This document shows, piece after piece, positions 25,830 to 35,080 of a DNA stretch of 64,000 nucleotides. Numbering within the stretch: the first letter of the stretch is position 1; every line of letters starts with the position of its first letter. This stretch comes from Bradyrhizobium roseum. Lineage in GTDB: Bacteria; Pseudomonadota; Alphaproteobacteria; Rhizobiales; Xanthobacteraceae. Under the pieces are notes generated by a model that saw only the letters and a list, made by a program, of their open reading frames with translations, was not told the DNA's origin and did not search any database. The position numbers were made by a program, and so were the translations under genes. The stretch is from assembly GCF_030413175.1 (NCBI RefSeq), contig NZ_CP129212.1:6300450-6364449 (forward strand). Reading direction: 5' to 3'.

Positions 25830-27908
25830 ATGGATCACGATTCGACCGACCGACCGGAGCCCCCGCGCAAGGCGCGGCGGGGTTCTCAGCCGGATCTTCC
25901 GCCGCAGGAACTGACCGCCGCCGACGTCGACCCCGCGACGACAGTCGCCGAGGAGGACGACGAGGCGCGGCTGCCGGAAACGGCTGAAGATGCCGGCGAT
26001 GAAGCGGCTGAGGCGATGGCCGAAGGCACGCTGGCGGTCGGACACGCCGCCATCGAGAACGCGGTGCGGCTGGCGCCGACCTCGCCCGGCGTCTACCGCA
26101 TGCTCAATGCCGCCAGCGACGTGCTGTATGTCGGCAAGGCCAAAAACGTACGCAAGCGGCTCTCGTCCTACGCGCGCGTCAACGCGCCGCTGCCGGCGCG
26201 CATCCTGCGGATGATCGCCGCGACCGTGACGGTGGAGATCATCTCCACGACGACAGAGACCGAAGCGCTGCTGCTGGAAGCCAATCTGATCAAGCAGTTG
26301 CGGCCGCGCTTCAATGTGCAGCTGCGCGACGACAAGTCGTTCCCCTACATTCTGATCACGGGCGACCATTGGGCGCCGCAGATCCTCAAACATCGCGGCG
26401 CGCAATCGCGACCCGGGCGTTATTTCGGACCGTTCGCAAACGCCGGCGCCGTCAACCGCACCATCACGGCGCTGCAGCGCGCCTTCCTGATCCGCTCCTG
26501 CACCGACGGCTTTTTCGAAAGCCGCACCCGGCCCTGCCTGCTCTATCAGATCCGCCGTTGCTCCGGCCCCTGCACGCGCGAAATCGACTTCCCCGGCTAC
26601 GGCGAGCTGGTGCGCGAGGCGAGCGACTTTCTGTCCGGCCGCAGCCATGCCGTGAAGCAGTTGCTCGCCGGTGAGATGGAGAAGGCGTCCACCGAGCTCG
26701 AATTCGAGACCGCGGCGCTGTATCGCGATCGCCTCGCCGCACTGTCGGCGATCCAGTCGCAGCAAGGCATCAACCCGCGCACCGTGGAAGAAGCCGACGT
26801 GTTCGCGATCCATCAGGAGGGCGGCTATTCCTGCGTGGAAGTGTTCTTCTTCCGCACCGGCCAGAACTGGGGAAACCGGGCCTATTTCCCGAAGGCCGAG
26901 AAATCGTTCACGCCGGAGGAGGTGCTGGGCGCATTCCTCGCGCAATTCTACGACGACAAGCCGCCGCCGAAGCTGATCCTGCTGTCGCACGAGATCGAGG
27001 AAAGCGCGCTGCTGGCGGACGCACTCTCGGTCAAGGCCGGCTTCAAGGTGGAAGTCTCGACACCGAAGCGCGGTGAGAAGAAGGAACTGATCGCCCACGC
27101 CCTGACCAATGCGCGCGAGGCGCTCGGCCGCAAGCTCAGCGATACCGCGACCCAAAGCCGGCTGCTGCAGGGCATGGCGACCACGCTCGGGCTGCCGCAG
27201 GTGCCGAAGCGCATAGAGGTCTATGACAACAGCCACATCCAGGGCACCAATGCCGTCGGCGCAATGATCGTGGCCGGACCGGACGGCTTCATCAAGAACC
27301 AGTACCGCAAGTTCAACATCAAGTCCGAGGGACTGACGCCCGGCGACGACTACGCGATGATGCGCGAAGTCCTGGAACGGCGCTTCAAGCGGCTGTTGAA
27401 GCCGCCGGAGGGCGACGCTGCAACGGCCAAGGCCGACGATGATTCATTTCCACAATGGCCCGATCTCGTCATCATCGACGGCGGCCGCGGCCAGCTCAAT
27501 GCCGTGCGGGAGATTTTCGAGGGCCTCGGACTTGCCCGGGTCTCGCTGATGGCCGTGGCAAAAGGCCCGGAACGCGATGCCGGGCGGGAGACGCTGTTCA
27601 TGCCGGACCGTGAGGCGATCAAGCTGGAGCCGCGCGACCCGGTGCTGTATTTCATCCAGCGGCTGCGCGACGAGGCGCACCGCTTCGTGATCGGCTCGCA
27701 CCGCAAGCTGCGGAAAAAGGACATCCGGGAGGCGGGCCTGCAGGAAATTCCGGGCATCGGCCCGTCACGGAAACGTGCCTTGCTGCATCATTTTGGAACG
27801 CTGAAGGAGATCGAACGGGCATCGATTGCGGACCTTGGCAAGGTTCCCGGCGTCAGCGCCGAGAGTGCCCGCAAGATTTTCGAGTTTTTCCATGCACAGC
27901 CGGGTTAA
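25830..27908 (+). CDS. uvrC: UvrABC excinuclease subunit C
   Basis: 692 residues. Nucleotide excision repair nuclease that makes both incisions around a lesion. After a ~70-residue acidic/Pro-rich head comes the GIY-YIG domain ([20 protein letters not shown], 3' incision), a Cys-containing linker ([15 protein letters not shown]), the UVR domain ([20 protein letters not shown]), the RNase H-like 5' incision domain with [15 protein letters not shown] and [12 protein letters not shown], and a C-terminal helix-hairpin-helix pair ([17 protein letters not shown]). Intact. pgsA follows 92 bases later in the order common in Rhizobiales. Confidence 0.97.
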   Translation: MDHDSTDRPEPPRKARRGSQPDLPPQELTAADVDPATTVAEEDDEARLPETAEDAGDEAAEAMAEGTLAVGHAAIENAVRLAPTSPGVYRMLNAASDVLYVGKAKNVRKRLSSYARVNAPLPARILRMIAATVTVEIISTTTETEALLLEANLIKQLRPRFNVQLRDDKSFPYILITGDHWAPQILKHRGAQSRPGRYFGPFANAGAVNRTITALQRAFLIRSCTDGFFESRTRPCLLYQIRRCSGPCTREIDFPGYGELVREASDFLSGRSHAVKQLLAGEMEKASTELEFETAALYRDRLAALSAIQSQQGINPRTVEEADVFAIHQEGGYSCVEVFFFRTGQNWGNRAYFPKAEKSFTPEEVLGAFLAQFYDDKPPPKLILLSHEIEESALLADALSVKAGFKVEVSTPKRGEKKELIAHALTNAREALGRKLSDTATQSRLLQGMATTLGLPQVPKRIEVYDNSHIQGTNAVGAMIVAGPDGFIKNQYRKFNIKSEGLTPGDDYAMMREVLERRFKRLLKPPEGDAATAKADDDSFPQWPDLVIIDGGRGQLNAVREIFEGLGLARVSLMAVAKGPERDAGRETLFMPDREAIKLEPRDPVLYFIQRLRDEAHRFVIGSHRKLRKKDIREAGLQEIPGIGPSRKRALLHHFGTLKEIERASIADLGKVPGVSAESARKIFEFFHAQPG

Positions 27909-28000
27909 ATGGAGTGCGGGTTTCACATGGGCGTCTCCTGCGACAGATGAATTAGGCCCGCACGGTTGACCTTCACGCTCCAGCGGTATTGGTAAGACGG

Positions 28001-28615
28001 ATGAACATTGCGACCACCAGGGGACAAACCAAGAGTCTGTCCCTGCCGAATATCCTGACCTACGCGCGCATCGCCGCCATTCCGGTGGTGGTCGGCTGCA
28101 TCTATTGGCAATCCATCATGGATGGCCCACTGTGGCTGCGCTGGGTGGCGCTGGCAGTCTTTCTCGCCGCGGCAGTCACCGACTATCTCGATGGCTATTA
28201 TGCACGAATCTGGGACCAGCAATCGGCCTTCGGCCGGATGCTCGATCCGATCGCCGACAAGCTGTTGGTAGCATCCTGCCTCCTGATGCTTGCGGCCGAC
28301 GGCAGCATCAATCGCTGGACGCTGTGGGCGGCGTTCGTGATCCTGTGCCGCGAAATCCTGGTTTCGGGTCTGCGCGAGTACCTCGCCGCGTTGCGCGTCA
28401 GCGTACCCGTGACCCAGCTTGCGAAGTGGAAGACCACGGTGCAACTGGTGGCGATCGGCTTCCTGATCGCCGGCGAGGCCGGCGAAGCGATACTGCCCTG
28501 GACCACGCTGATCGGCATCATCCTGCTGTGGATCTCGGCGCTTGTCACGATCTACACCGGCTGGGATTATTTCCGCGCCGGCATCCATCACCTCATCGAG
28601 GAGGATGAGGGATGA
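28001..28615 (+). CDS. pgsA: CDP-diacylglycerol-glycerol-3-phosphate 3-phosphatidyltransferase
   Basis: Commits CDP-diacylglycerol to phosphatidylglycerol synthesis at the inner membrane. 204 residues with about four to five hydrophobic helices. The CDP-alcohol phosphotransferase signature DGx2ARx8Gx3Dx3D is complete (DGYYAR ... GRMLDPIAD). NILTYARIAAIPVVVG is the usual N-terminal start region. ATG 28001 is used; TTG 27989 is a less likely start. Its last four bases overlap moaD. Confidence 0.95.
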   Translation: MNIATTRGQTKSLSLPNILTYARIAAIPVVVGCIYWQSIMDGPLWLRWVALAVFLAAAVTDYLDGYYARIWDQQSAFGRMLDPIADKLLVASCLLMLAADGSINRWTLWAAFVILCREILVSGLREYLAALRVSVPVTQLAKWKTTVQLVAIGFLIAGEAGEAILPWTTLIGIILLWISALVTIYTGWDYFRAGIHHLIEEDEG

Positions 28616-28863
28616 GGGTGAAATATTTCGCCTGGGTGCGCGAACGGGTCGGCGTGGCCGAGGAAACCGTCCAGCCCCCTGCCGACGTGCGCACGGTAAC
28701 CGACTTGATTGGCTGGCTCTCCAGCCGCGGCGAAGCCTATGCCTACGCGTTTGAGAAGCCGAAGGTGATCCGCGCCGCGATCGACCATGCGCATGTCAAG
28801 CCGGACGCGGCGATCGCGGGCGCGCGCGAGATTGCGTTTTTCCCGCCGATGACCGGCGGCTGA
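28612..28863 (+). CDS. moaD: Molybdopterin synthase sulfur-carrier subunit
   Basis: 83 residues, ubiquitin-like fold. MRVKYFAWVRERVGVAEETV begins the MoaD pattern and the chain ends FFPPMTGG; the terminal Gly-Gly is adenylated and thiocarboxylated to donate sulfur to precursor Z. It overlaps pgsA by ATGA and is 9 bases before moaE, so subunits are made together. Confidence 0.95.
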   Translation: MRVKYFAWVRERVGVAEETVQPPADVRTVTDLIGWLSSRGEAYAYAFEKPKVIRAAIDHAHVKPDAAIAGAREIAFFPPMTGG

Positions 28864-28872
28864 ACCCCAGCC

Positions 28873-29340
28873 ATGTCCGTCACCGCGACCATCCGAATCC
28901 AGGAAGCCGATTTCGACGTCGCGCAGGAGATCGCGGCGCTGAGCAAGGGCCGCACCGACGTGGGCGCTATTGTTACCTTCAGCGGCGTCTGCCGCGGCAG
29001 CGAAAACGGCGAACCGATCGCCGCGCTGACGCTGGAGCACTATCCCGGAATGGCCGAGGCCGAGATCGGGCGCCACGCCGACGAGGCGCTGGCGCGCTGG
29101 CCCTTGCAGGGCCTCACCATCATACACCGCTTCGGCCGCATCGCGCCGGGCGAGAACATCGTGCTGGTCGTGACGGCGTCGTCGCATCGGCAGGCAGCGT
29201 TCGAGGCGGCGGACTTCCTGATGGACTACCTCAAGACCAACGCGCCGTTCTGGAAGCGCGAGGAAAGCGAAAAAGGCACGAGCTGGATCGAAGCGCGCGA
29301 CCATGACGATGCCGCCGCCGCGCGCTGGACCAAACCCTGA
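28873..29340 (+). CDS. moaE: Molybdopterin synthase catalytic subunit
   Basis: 155 residues. Converts precursor Z to molybdopterin with MoaD thiocarboxylate. Family features: GAIVTFSGVCRG, LTLEHYPGMAEAEI, HRFGRIAPGENIVLVVTASS, MDYLKTNAPFWKRE with the catalytic Lys. Its stop overlaps the prmB start by one base (TGATG). Confidence 0.95.
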   Translation: MSVTATIRIQEADFDVAQEIAALSKGRTDVGAIVTFSGVCRGSENGEPIAALTLEHYPGMAEAEIGRHADEALARWPLQGLTIIHRFGRIAPGENIVLVVTASSHRQAAFEAADFLMDYLKTNAPFWKREESEKGTSWIEARDHDDAAAARWTKP

Positions 29341-30305
29341 TGGCCAAACGCACCAAGCCCCCGGCAAAGCGCGGCCCGGCCGTTTCGAAACTCCCAAAGG
29401 TCGGTGCGGGCGAATTGCTGACGTTGCTCGATTTCGTCCGCTACGCCGCCAGCCGCTTCCTCGAAGCCAGGCTGGTGTTTGCGCATGGCACCACCGATCC
29501 GGTCGCGGAAGCCGCCTTCATCGTTTGCGAGGCGCTGCATCTGCACCCCGACCAGTTCGAGAGTTTTGCGATGGCACGGGTCACCGCGACCGAGGGCAGA
29601 AAGATCCTCGACCTGATCGCGCGCCGCGTCACGACGCGAAAACCCGCAGCCTACCTCGTCAACAAGATCTACATGCGCGGCCTGCCGTTCTATGTCGACG
29701 AGCGCACCATCGTGCCGCGCTCGTTCATCGGCGAATTGCTGGAGGATCATTTCGGCGGCAGCGACGACGAGGATGCCGGCTCGCTGATCTCGGACCCGGG
29801 GAGCGTGGAAAGCGTGCTCGACCTCTGCACCGGCTCGGGCTGCCTTGCCATTCTGGCGGCGCGGAATTTTCCCAATGCCGAAATCGACGCGGTGGATATT
29901 TCAAAGGGTGCCATGGAAGTCGCCGCACGCAATGTCCGGGATTACGGGCTGGAGCACCGGCTGACGCTGCACCGCGGCGATCTGTTCGAGCCGCTGGACG
30001 GCAAGCGCTACAATTTGATCATTTCCAATCCGCCCTATGTCGATGCGGAAGGCATGGCCGATCTGCCCCGCGAGTGCCGTGCCGAGCCAAAACTTGCCTT
30101 CGACGGCGGGGCTGACGGGCTCGACATCGTCAGGCGCATCCTCGGCCAGGCCAAAGCGCATCTGACGCCGCAGGGCGGGCTGTTATGCGAGATCGGCCGC
30201 TGCCGCCCGCAACTCGAAGACGCCTATCCGCATCTGCCGCTGCTCTGGCTCGACACCGAGGATTCCGAGGGCGAAGTGTTCTGGATCGCCGCCGCCGACC
30301 TCTGA
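29340..30305 (+). CDS. prmB: Ribosomal protein L3 glutamine N5-methyltransferase
   Basis: 321 residues. Methylates a Gln of ribosomal protein L3. An N-terminal ~90-residue substrate-binding domain precedes the Rossmann domain with VLDLCTGSGCLAILAA (motif I) and the catalytic LIISNPPYVDAEGM. PrmB is preferred over PrmC/HemK because of YLVNKIYMRGLPFYVDERTI and SFIGELLEDHF, the PrmB forms. It ends the pgsA-moaD-moaE-prmB run. Confidence 0.9.
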   Translation: MAKRTKPPAKRGPAVSKLPKVGAGELLTLLDFVRYAASRFLEARLVFAHGTTDPVAEAAFIVCEALHLHPDQFESFAMARVTATEGRKILDLIARRVTTRKPAAYLVNKIYMRGLPFYVDERTIVPRSFIGELLEDHFGGSDDEDAGSLISDPGSVESVLDLCTGSGCLAILAARNFPNAEIDAVDISKGAMEVAARNVRDYGLEHRLTLHRGDLFEPLDGKRYNLIISNPPYVDAEGMADLPRECRAEPKLAFDGGADGLDIVRRILGQAKAHLTPQGGLLCEIGRCRPQLEDAYPHLPLLWLDTEDSEGEVFWIAAADL

Positions 30306-30408
30306 TCCGGCGGATTGCGCGGAAATATCACGGCCCGTTGGCGTTCCGGTTTGGCGGCGAAACTGGTAGCTTGGCGGCAATCCGCCCCCAAACTGAAAAG
30401 AGGCCGCC

Positions 30409-31755
30409 ATGCTGGACAAGAGCCCCCGCCCCGCCGGTGTCAGCGTTCCGAACGACCTCGCCGCGCATTGGATGCCGTTCACCGCGAACCGCGCCTTCAA
30501 GAAGAACCCGCGGTTGCTCGCCGGCGCGAAAGGCATGCACTACATCACGGTCGACGGCCGCAAAATCATCGACGGCGCCTCGGGCATGTGGTGCACCAAT
30601 GCCGGTCATGGCCGCACCGAGATTGCATCCGCCATCGCCAAGCAGGCCGAGGCGCTCGACTATGCGCCGCCGTTCCAGTTCGGCATCCCGCAGGCGTTCG
30701 AACTCGCCAGCCGCATCGCGGAGCTCGCGCCCGATGGCCTCGACCATGTCTTCTTCTGCAACTCCGGCTCGGAAGCCGCTGACACGGCGCTGAAAATCGC
30801 GCTGGCCTATCACCAGATCAACGGCCAGGGCAGCCGCATCCGCCTGATCGGCCGCGAGCGCGGCTATCATGGCGTCGGTTTCGGCGGCACGTCGGTCGGC
30901 GGCATCGTCGGCAACCGAAAGATGTTCGGCTCGCTGCTGACCGGCGTCGACCATTTGCCGGCAACCTATGACCGCGACAAGCAGGCGTTCAGCAAGGGCG
31001 AGCCCGAGTATGGCGCGCATTTCGCCGACGAGCTGGAACGCATCGTCAATTTGCACGGCGCCAACACCATTGCGGCCGTCATCGTCGAGCCGATGGCGGG
31101 ATCCACCGGCGTGCTGCCGGCGCCGAAGGGCTATCTCAAGCGGCTGCGCGAGATCACCCAGAAGCACGGCATCCTGCTCATCTTCGACGAGGTCATCACC
31201 GGCTATGGCCGGCTTGGCTTCGCCTTTGCCGCCGAACGCTATGGCGTGACGCCCGACATGCTGACCTTCGCCAAGGGCATCACCAACGGCGCCGCGCCGA
31301 TGGGCGGCGTGCTGGTGCGCGACACCATTCATGACGCCTTCATGAGCGGACCGGAACACGTCGCCGAACTGGCGCATGGCTACACCTATTCGGCGCATCC
31401 GCTGGCCTGCGCTGCGGGCCTGGCCACACTCGACATCTATCGCGACGAAAAGCTGTTCGAGCGCGCCAACAAGCTTGAGCCGAAATTCGCCGACGCGGTG
31501 ATGTCGTTGCGCAATGAGCCCGGTGTCGTGGATATCCGCACCGTCGGCCTGACCGCCGGCATCGATCTCGCAGCCGTGGCGGACGCGCCCGGCAAGCGCG
31601 GTTTCGCCGGACTGAACAGCGCCTTTCATGACAATGATCTGATGGTGCGAGTCGCCGGCGATACACTGGTGCTGACCCCGCCCTTGATCATGACCGAAGA
31701 CCAGATCGGCGAGATCGTCGAAAAGGTCACCAAGGTGATCCGCGCGACCGCGTAG
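30409..31755 (+). CDS. Omega-amino acid:pyruvate aminotransferase (class III)
   Basis: 448 residues, PLP fold type I, class III. WMPFTANRAFKKNPRLLAGA near the N-terminus, FCNSGSEAADTALKIA, ERGYHGVGFGG, LIFDEVITGYGRLG (PLP-binding Asp) and the Schiff-base Lys in TFAKGITNGAAPMGG are present. The N-terminal pattern is that of beta-alanine/omega-amino acid:pyruvate transaminases. The gene is free-standing; no catabolic neighbours indicate the amino donor. Confidence 0.92.
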   Translation: MLDKSPRPAGVSVPNDLAAHWMPFTANRAFKKNPRLLAGAKGMHYITVDGRKIIDGASGMWCTNAGHGRTEIASAIAKQAEALDYAPPFQFGIPQAFELASRIAELAPDGLDHVFFCNSGSEAADTALKIALAYHQINGQGSRIRLIGRERGYHGVGFGGTSVGGIVGNRKMFGSLLTGVDHLPATYDRDKQAFSKGEPEYGAHFADELERIVNLHGANTIAAVIVEPMAGSTGVLPAPKGYLKRLREITQKHGILLIFDEVITGYGRLGFAFAAERYGVTPDMLTFAKGITNGAAPMGGVLVRDTIHDAFMSGPEHVAELAHGYTYSAHPLACAAGLATLDIYRDEKLFERANKLEPKFADAVMSLRNEPGVVDIRTVGLTAGIDLAAVADAPGKRGFAGLNSAFHDNDLMVRVAGDTLVLTPPLIMTEDQIGEIVEKVTKVIRATA

Positions 31756-31841
31756 GCGCGGGCGGGAACCTTCGAAACCACCCGGCGTTCATCCCGGCGG
31801 CAGAGGCGATCATGCCTCCCGCCGCTGGAGGATGACGGAAG

Positions 31842-32435
31842 ATGCTTGCGCTCTCGGGTAACCTGCTGCGCGCCGGGATCGGACTGAAACTCAGCCAGAT
31901 CAAGATAGCGACGCGATCCTATTTTCGCGACCGGACCAGCCAGGCTACCGGGACCATGACATCGTATGCGGTAGCTGCGGGACTGTTTGCTGCGGCCGGC
32001 GTTTTCCTGATCGCCGCCAGCCTCGTCGGCACCATCGCGCTATATCGCTGGATCGCTATCCATTACGGGCAATTTTGGGCTTTCGGTGCGATCGGCGGCT
32101 TGCTGGTGATACTGGCTGCCATCTGCGCCGGTGTGGCCGCGGCCCGACTGAAACGACCCCCGCCGCACTTTCCCTCCCTCACCAGCCGGCTTCGGGTGGC
32201 GATCAAGTCCAATCCACTCAAACCCGACCAGATCGAAGCCGCGCGCGACAGCGCCGCTGCGGTCGCGTTCGCGCCCTCGGCGCCACCATCCGGCACGCGC
32301 GCATCGACCAGCGCACCGCAATCAAAGCCGGCGCTCAGCAACAGGAACATTCAGGCCGGCCTCATCGTGGCGGCGACGTTGTTGGGCTGGGCGGCCACGC
32401 GAAGGCGAGCGCAGGCACGGCAAACGGGCGTTTGA
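31842..32435 (+). CDS. Membrane protein with holin-like (DUF1469-type) hydrophobic region
   Basis: 197 residues. Two adjacent membrane helices (YAVAAGLFAAAGVFLIAASL and FWAFGAIGGLLVILAAICAG), a Pro/Ala/Ser-rich soluble segment, and a third short helix (AGLIVAATLLGWAAT) before a basic tail. The double hydrophobic segment resembles phage-holin superfamily III / DUF1469 proteins, but no phage genes are here. It overlaps the YihY gene by one base (TGATG), so the two are coupled. Confidence 0.75.
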   Translation: MLALSGNLLRAGIGLKLSQIKIATRSYFRDRTSQATGTMTSYAVAAGLFAAAGVFLIAASLVGTIALYRWIAIHYGQFWAFGAIGGLLVILAAICAGVAAARLKRPPPHFPSLTSRLRVAIKSNPLKPDQIEAARDSAAAVAFAPSAPPSGTRASTSAPQSKPALSNRNIQAGLIVAATLLGWAATRRRAQARQTGV

Positions 32436-33442
32436 TGCCACGCGCGCGGCATGAGGATAATCGTCTGCTGCTGATGGCGGCGACCGCCATCCTCGTCCTG
32501 ACCGCACAGCGCTATTTTCGGGCCGGATCGCGCGGCCAGTCGACGGATTTGTCGATTGTGCCTGCCGGCGCCCTGCCTCGCGAACAACTTGTGCAGGCCC
32601 GCAACCCGCCCGCGGCGGGGCGCGCGCGTTGGAAAGCGATCCTGTGGCGCCTGTACGAACGCTCCAATGATGACCGTCTGCTCGCCACCGCGGCGGGCGT
32701 GGTGTTCTACGGACTGCTGGCGGTGTTTCCGGCCGTGACGGCGCTGGTGTCCTCCTATGGCCTGTTCGCCGATCCCGCCACCATCGGGTCCAACCTGCAA
32801 ACGCTGGCGCTGATGCTGCCCGAGGGCTCTTTCCAGATCGTGCAGGACCAGATTGCCCGGGTGCTTGCCAAGGGGCCGGCGGCGCTCGGCGGAACGTTCC
32901 TGTTCGGCCTCGCGCTTGCCCTCTGGAGCGCCAATGCCGGGGTCAAGGCGATCATCGACGCGCTCAACGTCGCGCATTCGGTGCGCGAAACGCGCAGCTT
33001 CATCCGGCTCAATTTGCTGTCGCTTGCGCTGACGGCCGGCGCCATCACGGCCTTGCTGCTGATGGTCGGCGCGGTGGTGGCGTTTCCGCTGGCGTTCGAT
33101 CGCGTCGGCCTTGGGCCGGTCGGCGGATTCATCCTCAGCCTGGCCCGCTGGCCATTGCTATTCGCGGTGCTGCTCGTCGCGTTGAGCGTCCTCTACCGGT
33201 TTGGGCCGGACAGAGCTGCGGCGCGGTGGGAGTGGATGGAAGCCGGCACGCTCGCGGCGGCTGTGCTGTGGATCGTCGGCTCCTCAGCGTTGTCCTGGTA
33301 TCTTTCGAATTTCGGCGACTACGACGCCACCTACGGCTCGCTTGGCGCCGCCATCGGCCTGATGGTGTGGATGTGGATGTCGACCACCATCGTGCTGTTC
33401 GGGGCGGAGCTCAATTCGGAGATCGAGCGTCAGTCCGCTTGA
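32435..33442 (+). CDS. YihY/BrkB-family inner-membrane protein
   Basis: 335 residues with six or so membrane helices. YihY hallmarks: RLYERSNDDRLLATAAGVVF, YGLLAVFPAVTALVSSYGLF, LWSANAGVKAIIDALNVAHS, and the C-terminal YGSLGAAIGLMVWMWMST followed by LFGAELNSEIE. It was once annotated as RNase BN, which is wrong for this family; the function is not established. Start ATG 32435 inside the stop of the previous gene. The first 40 residues add a hydrophobic helix before the family core. Confidence 0.9.
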   Translation: MPRARHEDNRLLLMAATAILVLTAQRYFRAGSRGQSTDLSIVPAGALPREQLVQARNPPAAGRARWKAILWRLYERSNDDRLLATAAGVVFYGLLAVFPAVTALVSSYGLFADPATIGSNLQTLALMLPEGSFQIVQDQIARVLAKGPAALGGTFLFGLALALWSANAGVKAIIDALNVAHSVRETRSFIRLNLLSLALTAGAITALLLMVGAVVAFPLAFDRVGLGPVGGFILSLARWPLLFAVLLVALSVLYRFGPDRAAARWEWMEAGTLAAAVLWIVGSSALSWYLSNFGDYDATYGSLGAAIGLMVWMWMSTTIVLFGAELNSEIERQSA

Positions 33443-33604
33443 TGCTGCAGCCGCCAGTTCCGGCCGTGTCAAAAGAACACTAGCTCTGCGAATCAACATT
33501 GATGCTAAGGTTGCCTGCGCTCGGGGAGCGCAGGGCGAACCATGTTCGAAACTTCCGTGTTTTCCCGGGCAACTAAAGTTCGGACCTGAGAGCGTAGCGC
33601 GCGC

Positions 33605-35065
33605 ATGATTCGCATTTCGACGATTTTCATCGCCATCTGCATGGTGCTGGTTGCAGCTTCCCTCGGCCTGGTCCTGCACGCGGTAGCCGGCTTCAACGGC
33701 ACGGAATCGGCGATCGTGGCGCTCACCGCGCTGACCTTCCTGATCCTCTACAACGCCGTGTCGATGCGGCTGCGCGACCGTTCCGACGTCGGCGGCCAGA
33801 TCGCGGATCTTTCCCGCGGTACCGCCGACCTCGCCCGGCAGGTCGCCGAATTCGGCCGCCGGCTCGCCGCGATCGAGGGCCGGGTGGTATCGGCGAACTC
33901 CACCAACTCCGACCGCATCCAGGCCGTGCTCGGCGAGATCAACGAACTCGGCGGGCTGGTCAAGCAACTGGCCATCTCGGTGGCGAGCCATGAGGATCTG
34001 ATTGCCAGCGCGGCGGCCGCTCCCCCCGCCCCATCTGTCAGGCCGCATCCCGAGCCGGCGGAACAACCGGCGCTTGCCGAGCGGGCATCGCTCCATGCCA
34101 GGCCCGTGCCGGTCGCCCCCGTCAAGCCGCCCGCTTCGGTGGTTGCCGTGGAAGCTGCGCCCTCGCGCAGCCAGCCGCAGCTGTTGGCCGCGGTGAAGAA
34201 CGCCGTCGAGGAAAACCGGCTCGACATCTACCTGCAGCCGATGGTGACGCTGCCGCAGCGCAAGGTTCGGTTCTACGAGGCGGTGACGCGGCTGCGTGAC
34301 GACAAGGAGCAGATTCTCGCCGCCGACGATTTCATCTCGGTGGCCGAGGCCGGCGGGCTGATCGGCAAGATCGATCACATGGTGATGCTGCGCTGTGTCC
34401 AGGTGTTGCGTCGCCTGATGGTGCGCAACAAGGACGTCGGCGTGTTCTGCAACGTCTCGGCGGCCACGCTCGGCAATCCCGCCAATTTCTCCCAATGCCT
34501 CGACTTCCTCGAGGCCAACCGGGCGCTGGCGCCGTCCTTCATTCTCGAATTCAGGCAGGCCACCTTCCGTCAGCTCGGCCCGATCGAAATCGAGAATCTC
34601 GCGGCCTTGTCGCAGCGCGGCTACCGCTTCTCGATCGACCACGTCACCGATTTGCGGATCGAGCCGCGCGACCTCGCCGACCGCGGCGTCCGTTTCATCA
34701 AGGTACCGGCCGCATTGTTGCTCGACCCCAAGCAAGCCTCGACCGCGGACATCCACCCGTCCGACCTTTCCGACCTGCTCGGCCGCTTTGGCATCGACCT
34801 GATCGCAGAAAAGATCGAGGGCGAGCGCGCGGTAGTGGACCTGCTGGACTACGACGTCAGGTTTGGCCAGGGCTTTCTATTTGCGCCGCCGCGGCCGTTG
34901 CGGCCCGAAGGGGCATCTGCTACCGGCGGGGCGCCCGCAACCAAGGAATCCGGCGCGTCCAATGGCTCCAGCAACACCGTTCCCATGCCCGGCCCGGCCG
35001 CCGAGCCCCCGATGCGGGCGACCGGCAATGCCGCACTGGCACGCCGCGCCGCGGGACCGGGCTAA
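33605..35065 (+). CDS. Degenerate EAL-domain protein with membrane anchor
   Basis: 486 residues. Two N-terminal membrane helices (residues ~5-50), a helical linker with likely coiled coil (GQIADLSRGTADLARQVAEF), a Pro-rich spacer and a C-terminal EAL fold (residues ~195-430). The EAL signature survives as YEAVTRL; FCNVSAATL keeps the Asn, and FIKVPAALL the Lys, but DDFGTG reads IDHVTDL and the Glu motifs are altered. Loss of one of the paired metal-binding Asp residues suggests it senses or binds c-di-GMP, or acts by protein contact, instead of hydrolysing it. The HAD gene follows 15 bases later. Confidence 0.85.
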   Translation: MIRISTIFIAICMVLVAASLGLVLHAVAGFNGTESAIVALTALTFLILYNAVSMRLRDRSDVGGQIADLSRGTADLARQVAEFGRRLAAIEGRVVSANSTNSDRIQAVLGEINELGGLVKQLAISVASHEDLIASAAAAPPAPSVRPHPEPAEQPALAERASLHARPVPVAPVKPPASVVAVEAAPSRSQPQLLAAVKNAVEENRLDIYLQPMVTLPQRKVRFYEAVTRLRDDKEQILAADDFISVAEAGGLIGKIDHMVMLRCVQVLRRLMVRNKDVGVFCNVSAATLGNPANFSQCLDFLEANRALAPSFILEFRQATFRQLGPIEIENLAALSQRGYRFSIDHVTDLRIEPRDLADRGVRFIKVPAALLLDPKQASTADIHPSDLSDLLGRFGIDLIAEKIEGERAVVDLLDYDVRFGQGFLFAPPRPLRPEGASATGGAPATKESGASNGSSNTVPMPGPAAEPPMRATGNAALARRAAGPG

Positions 35066-35080
35066 CGGGCTTTCAAACCC

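Noticed and set aside
25731..27236. 501-residue minus-strand frame opposite uvrC
   Set aside because: Antisense shadow in high-GC DNA; uvrC motifs are on the plus strand.
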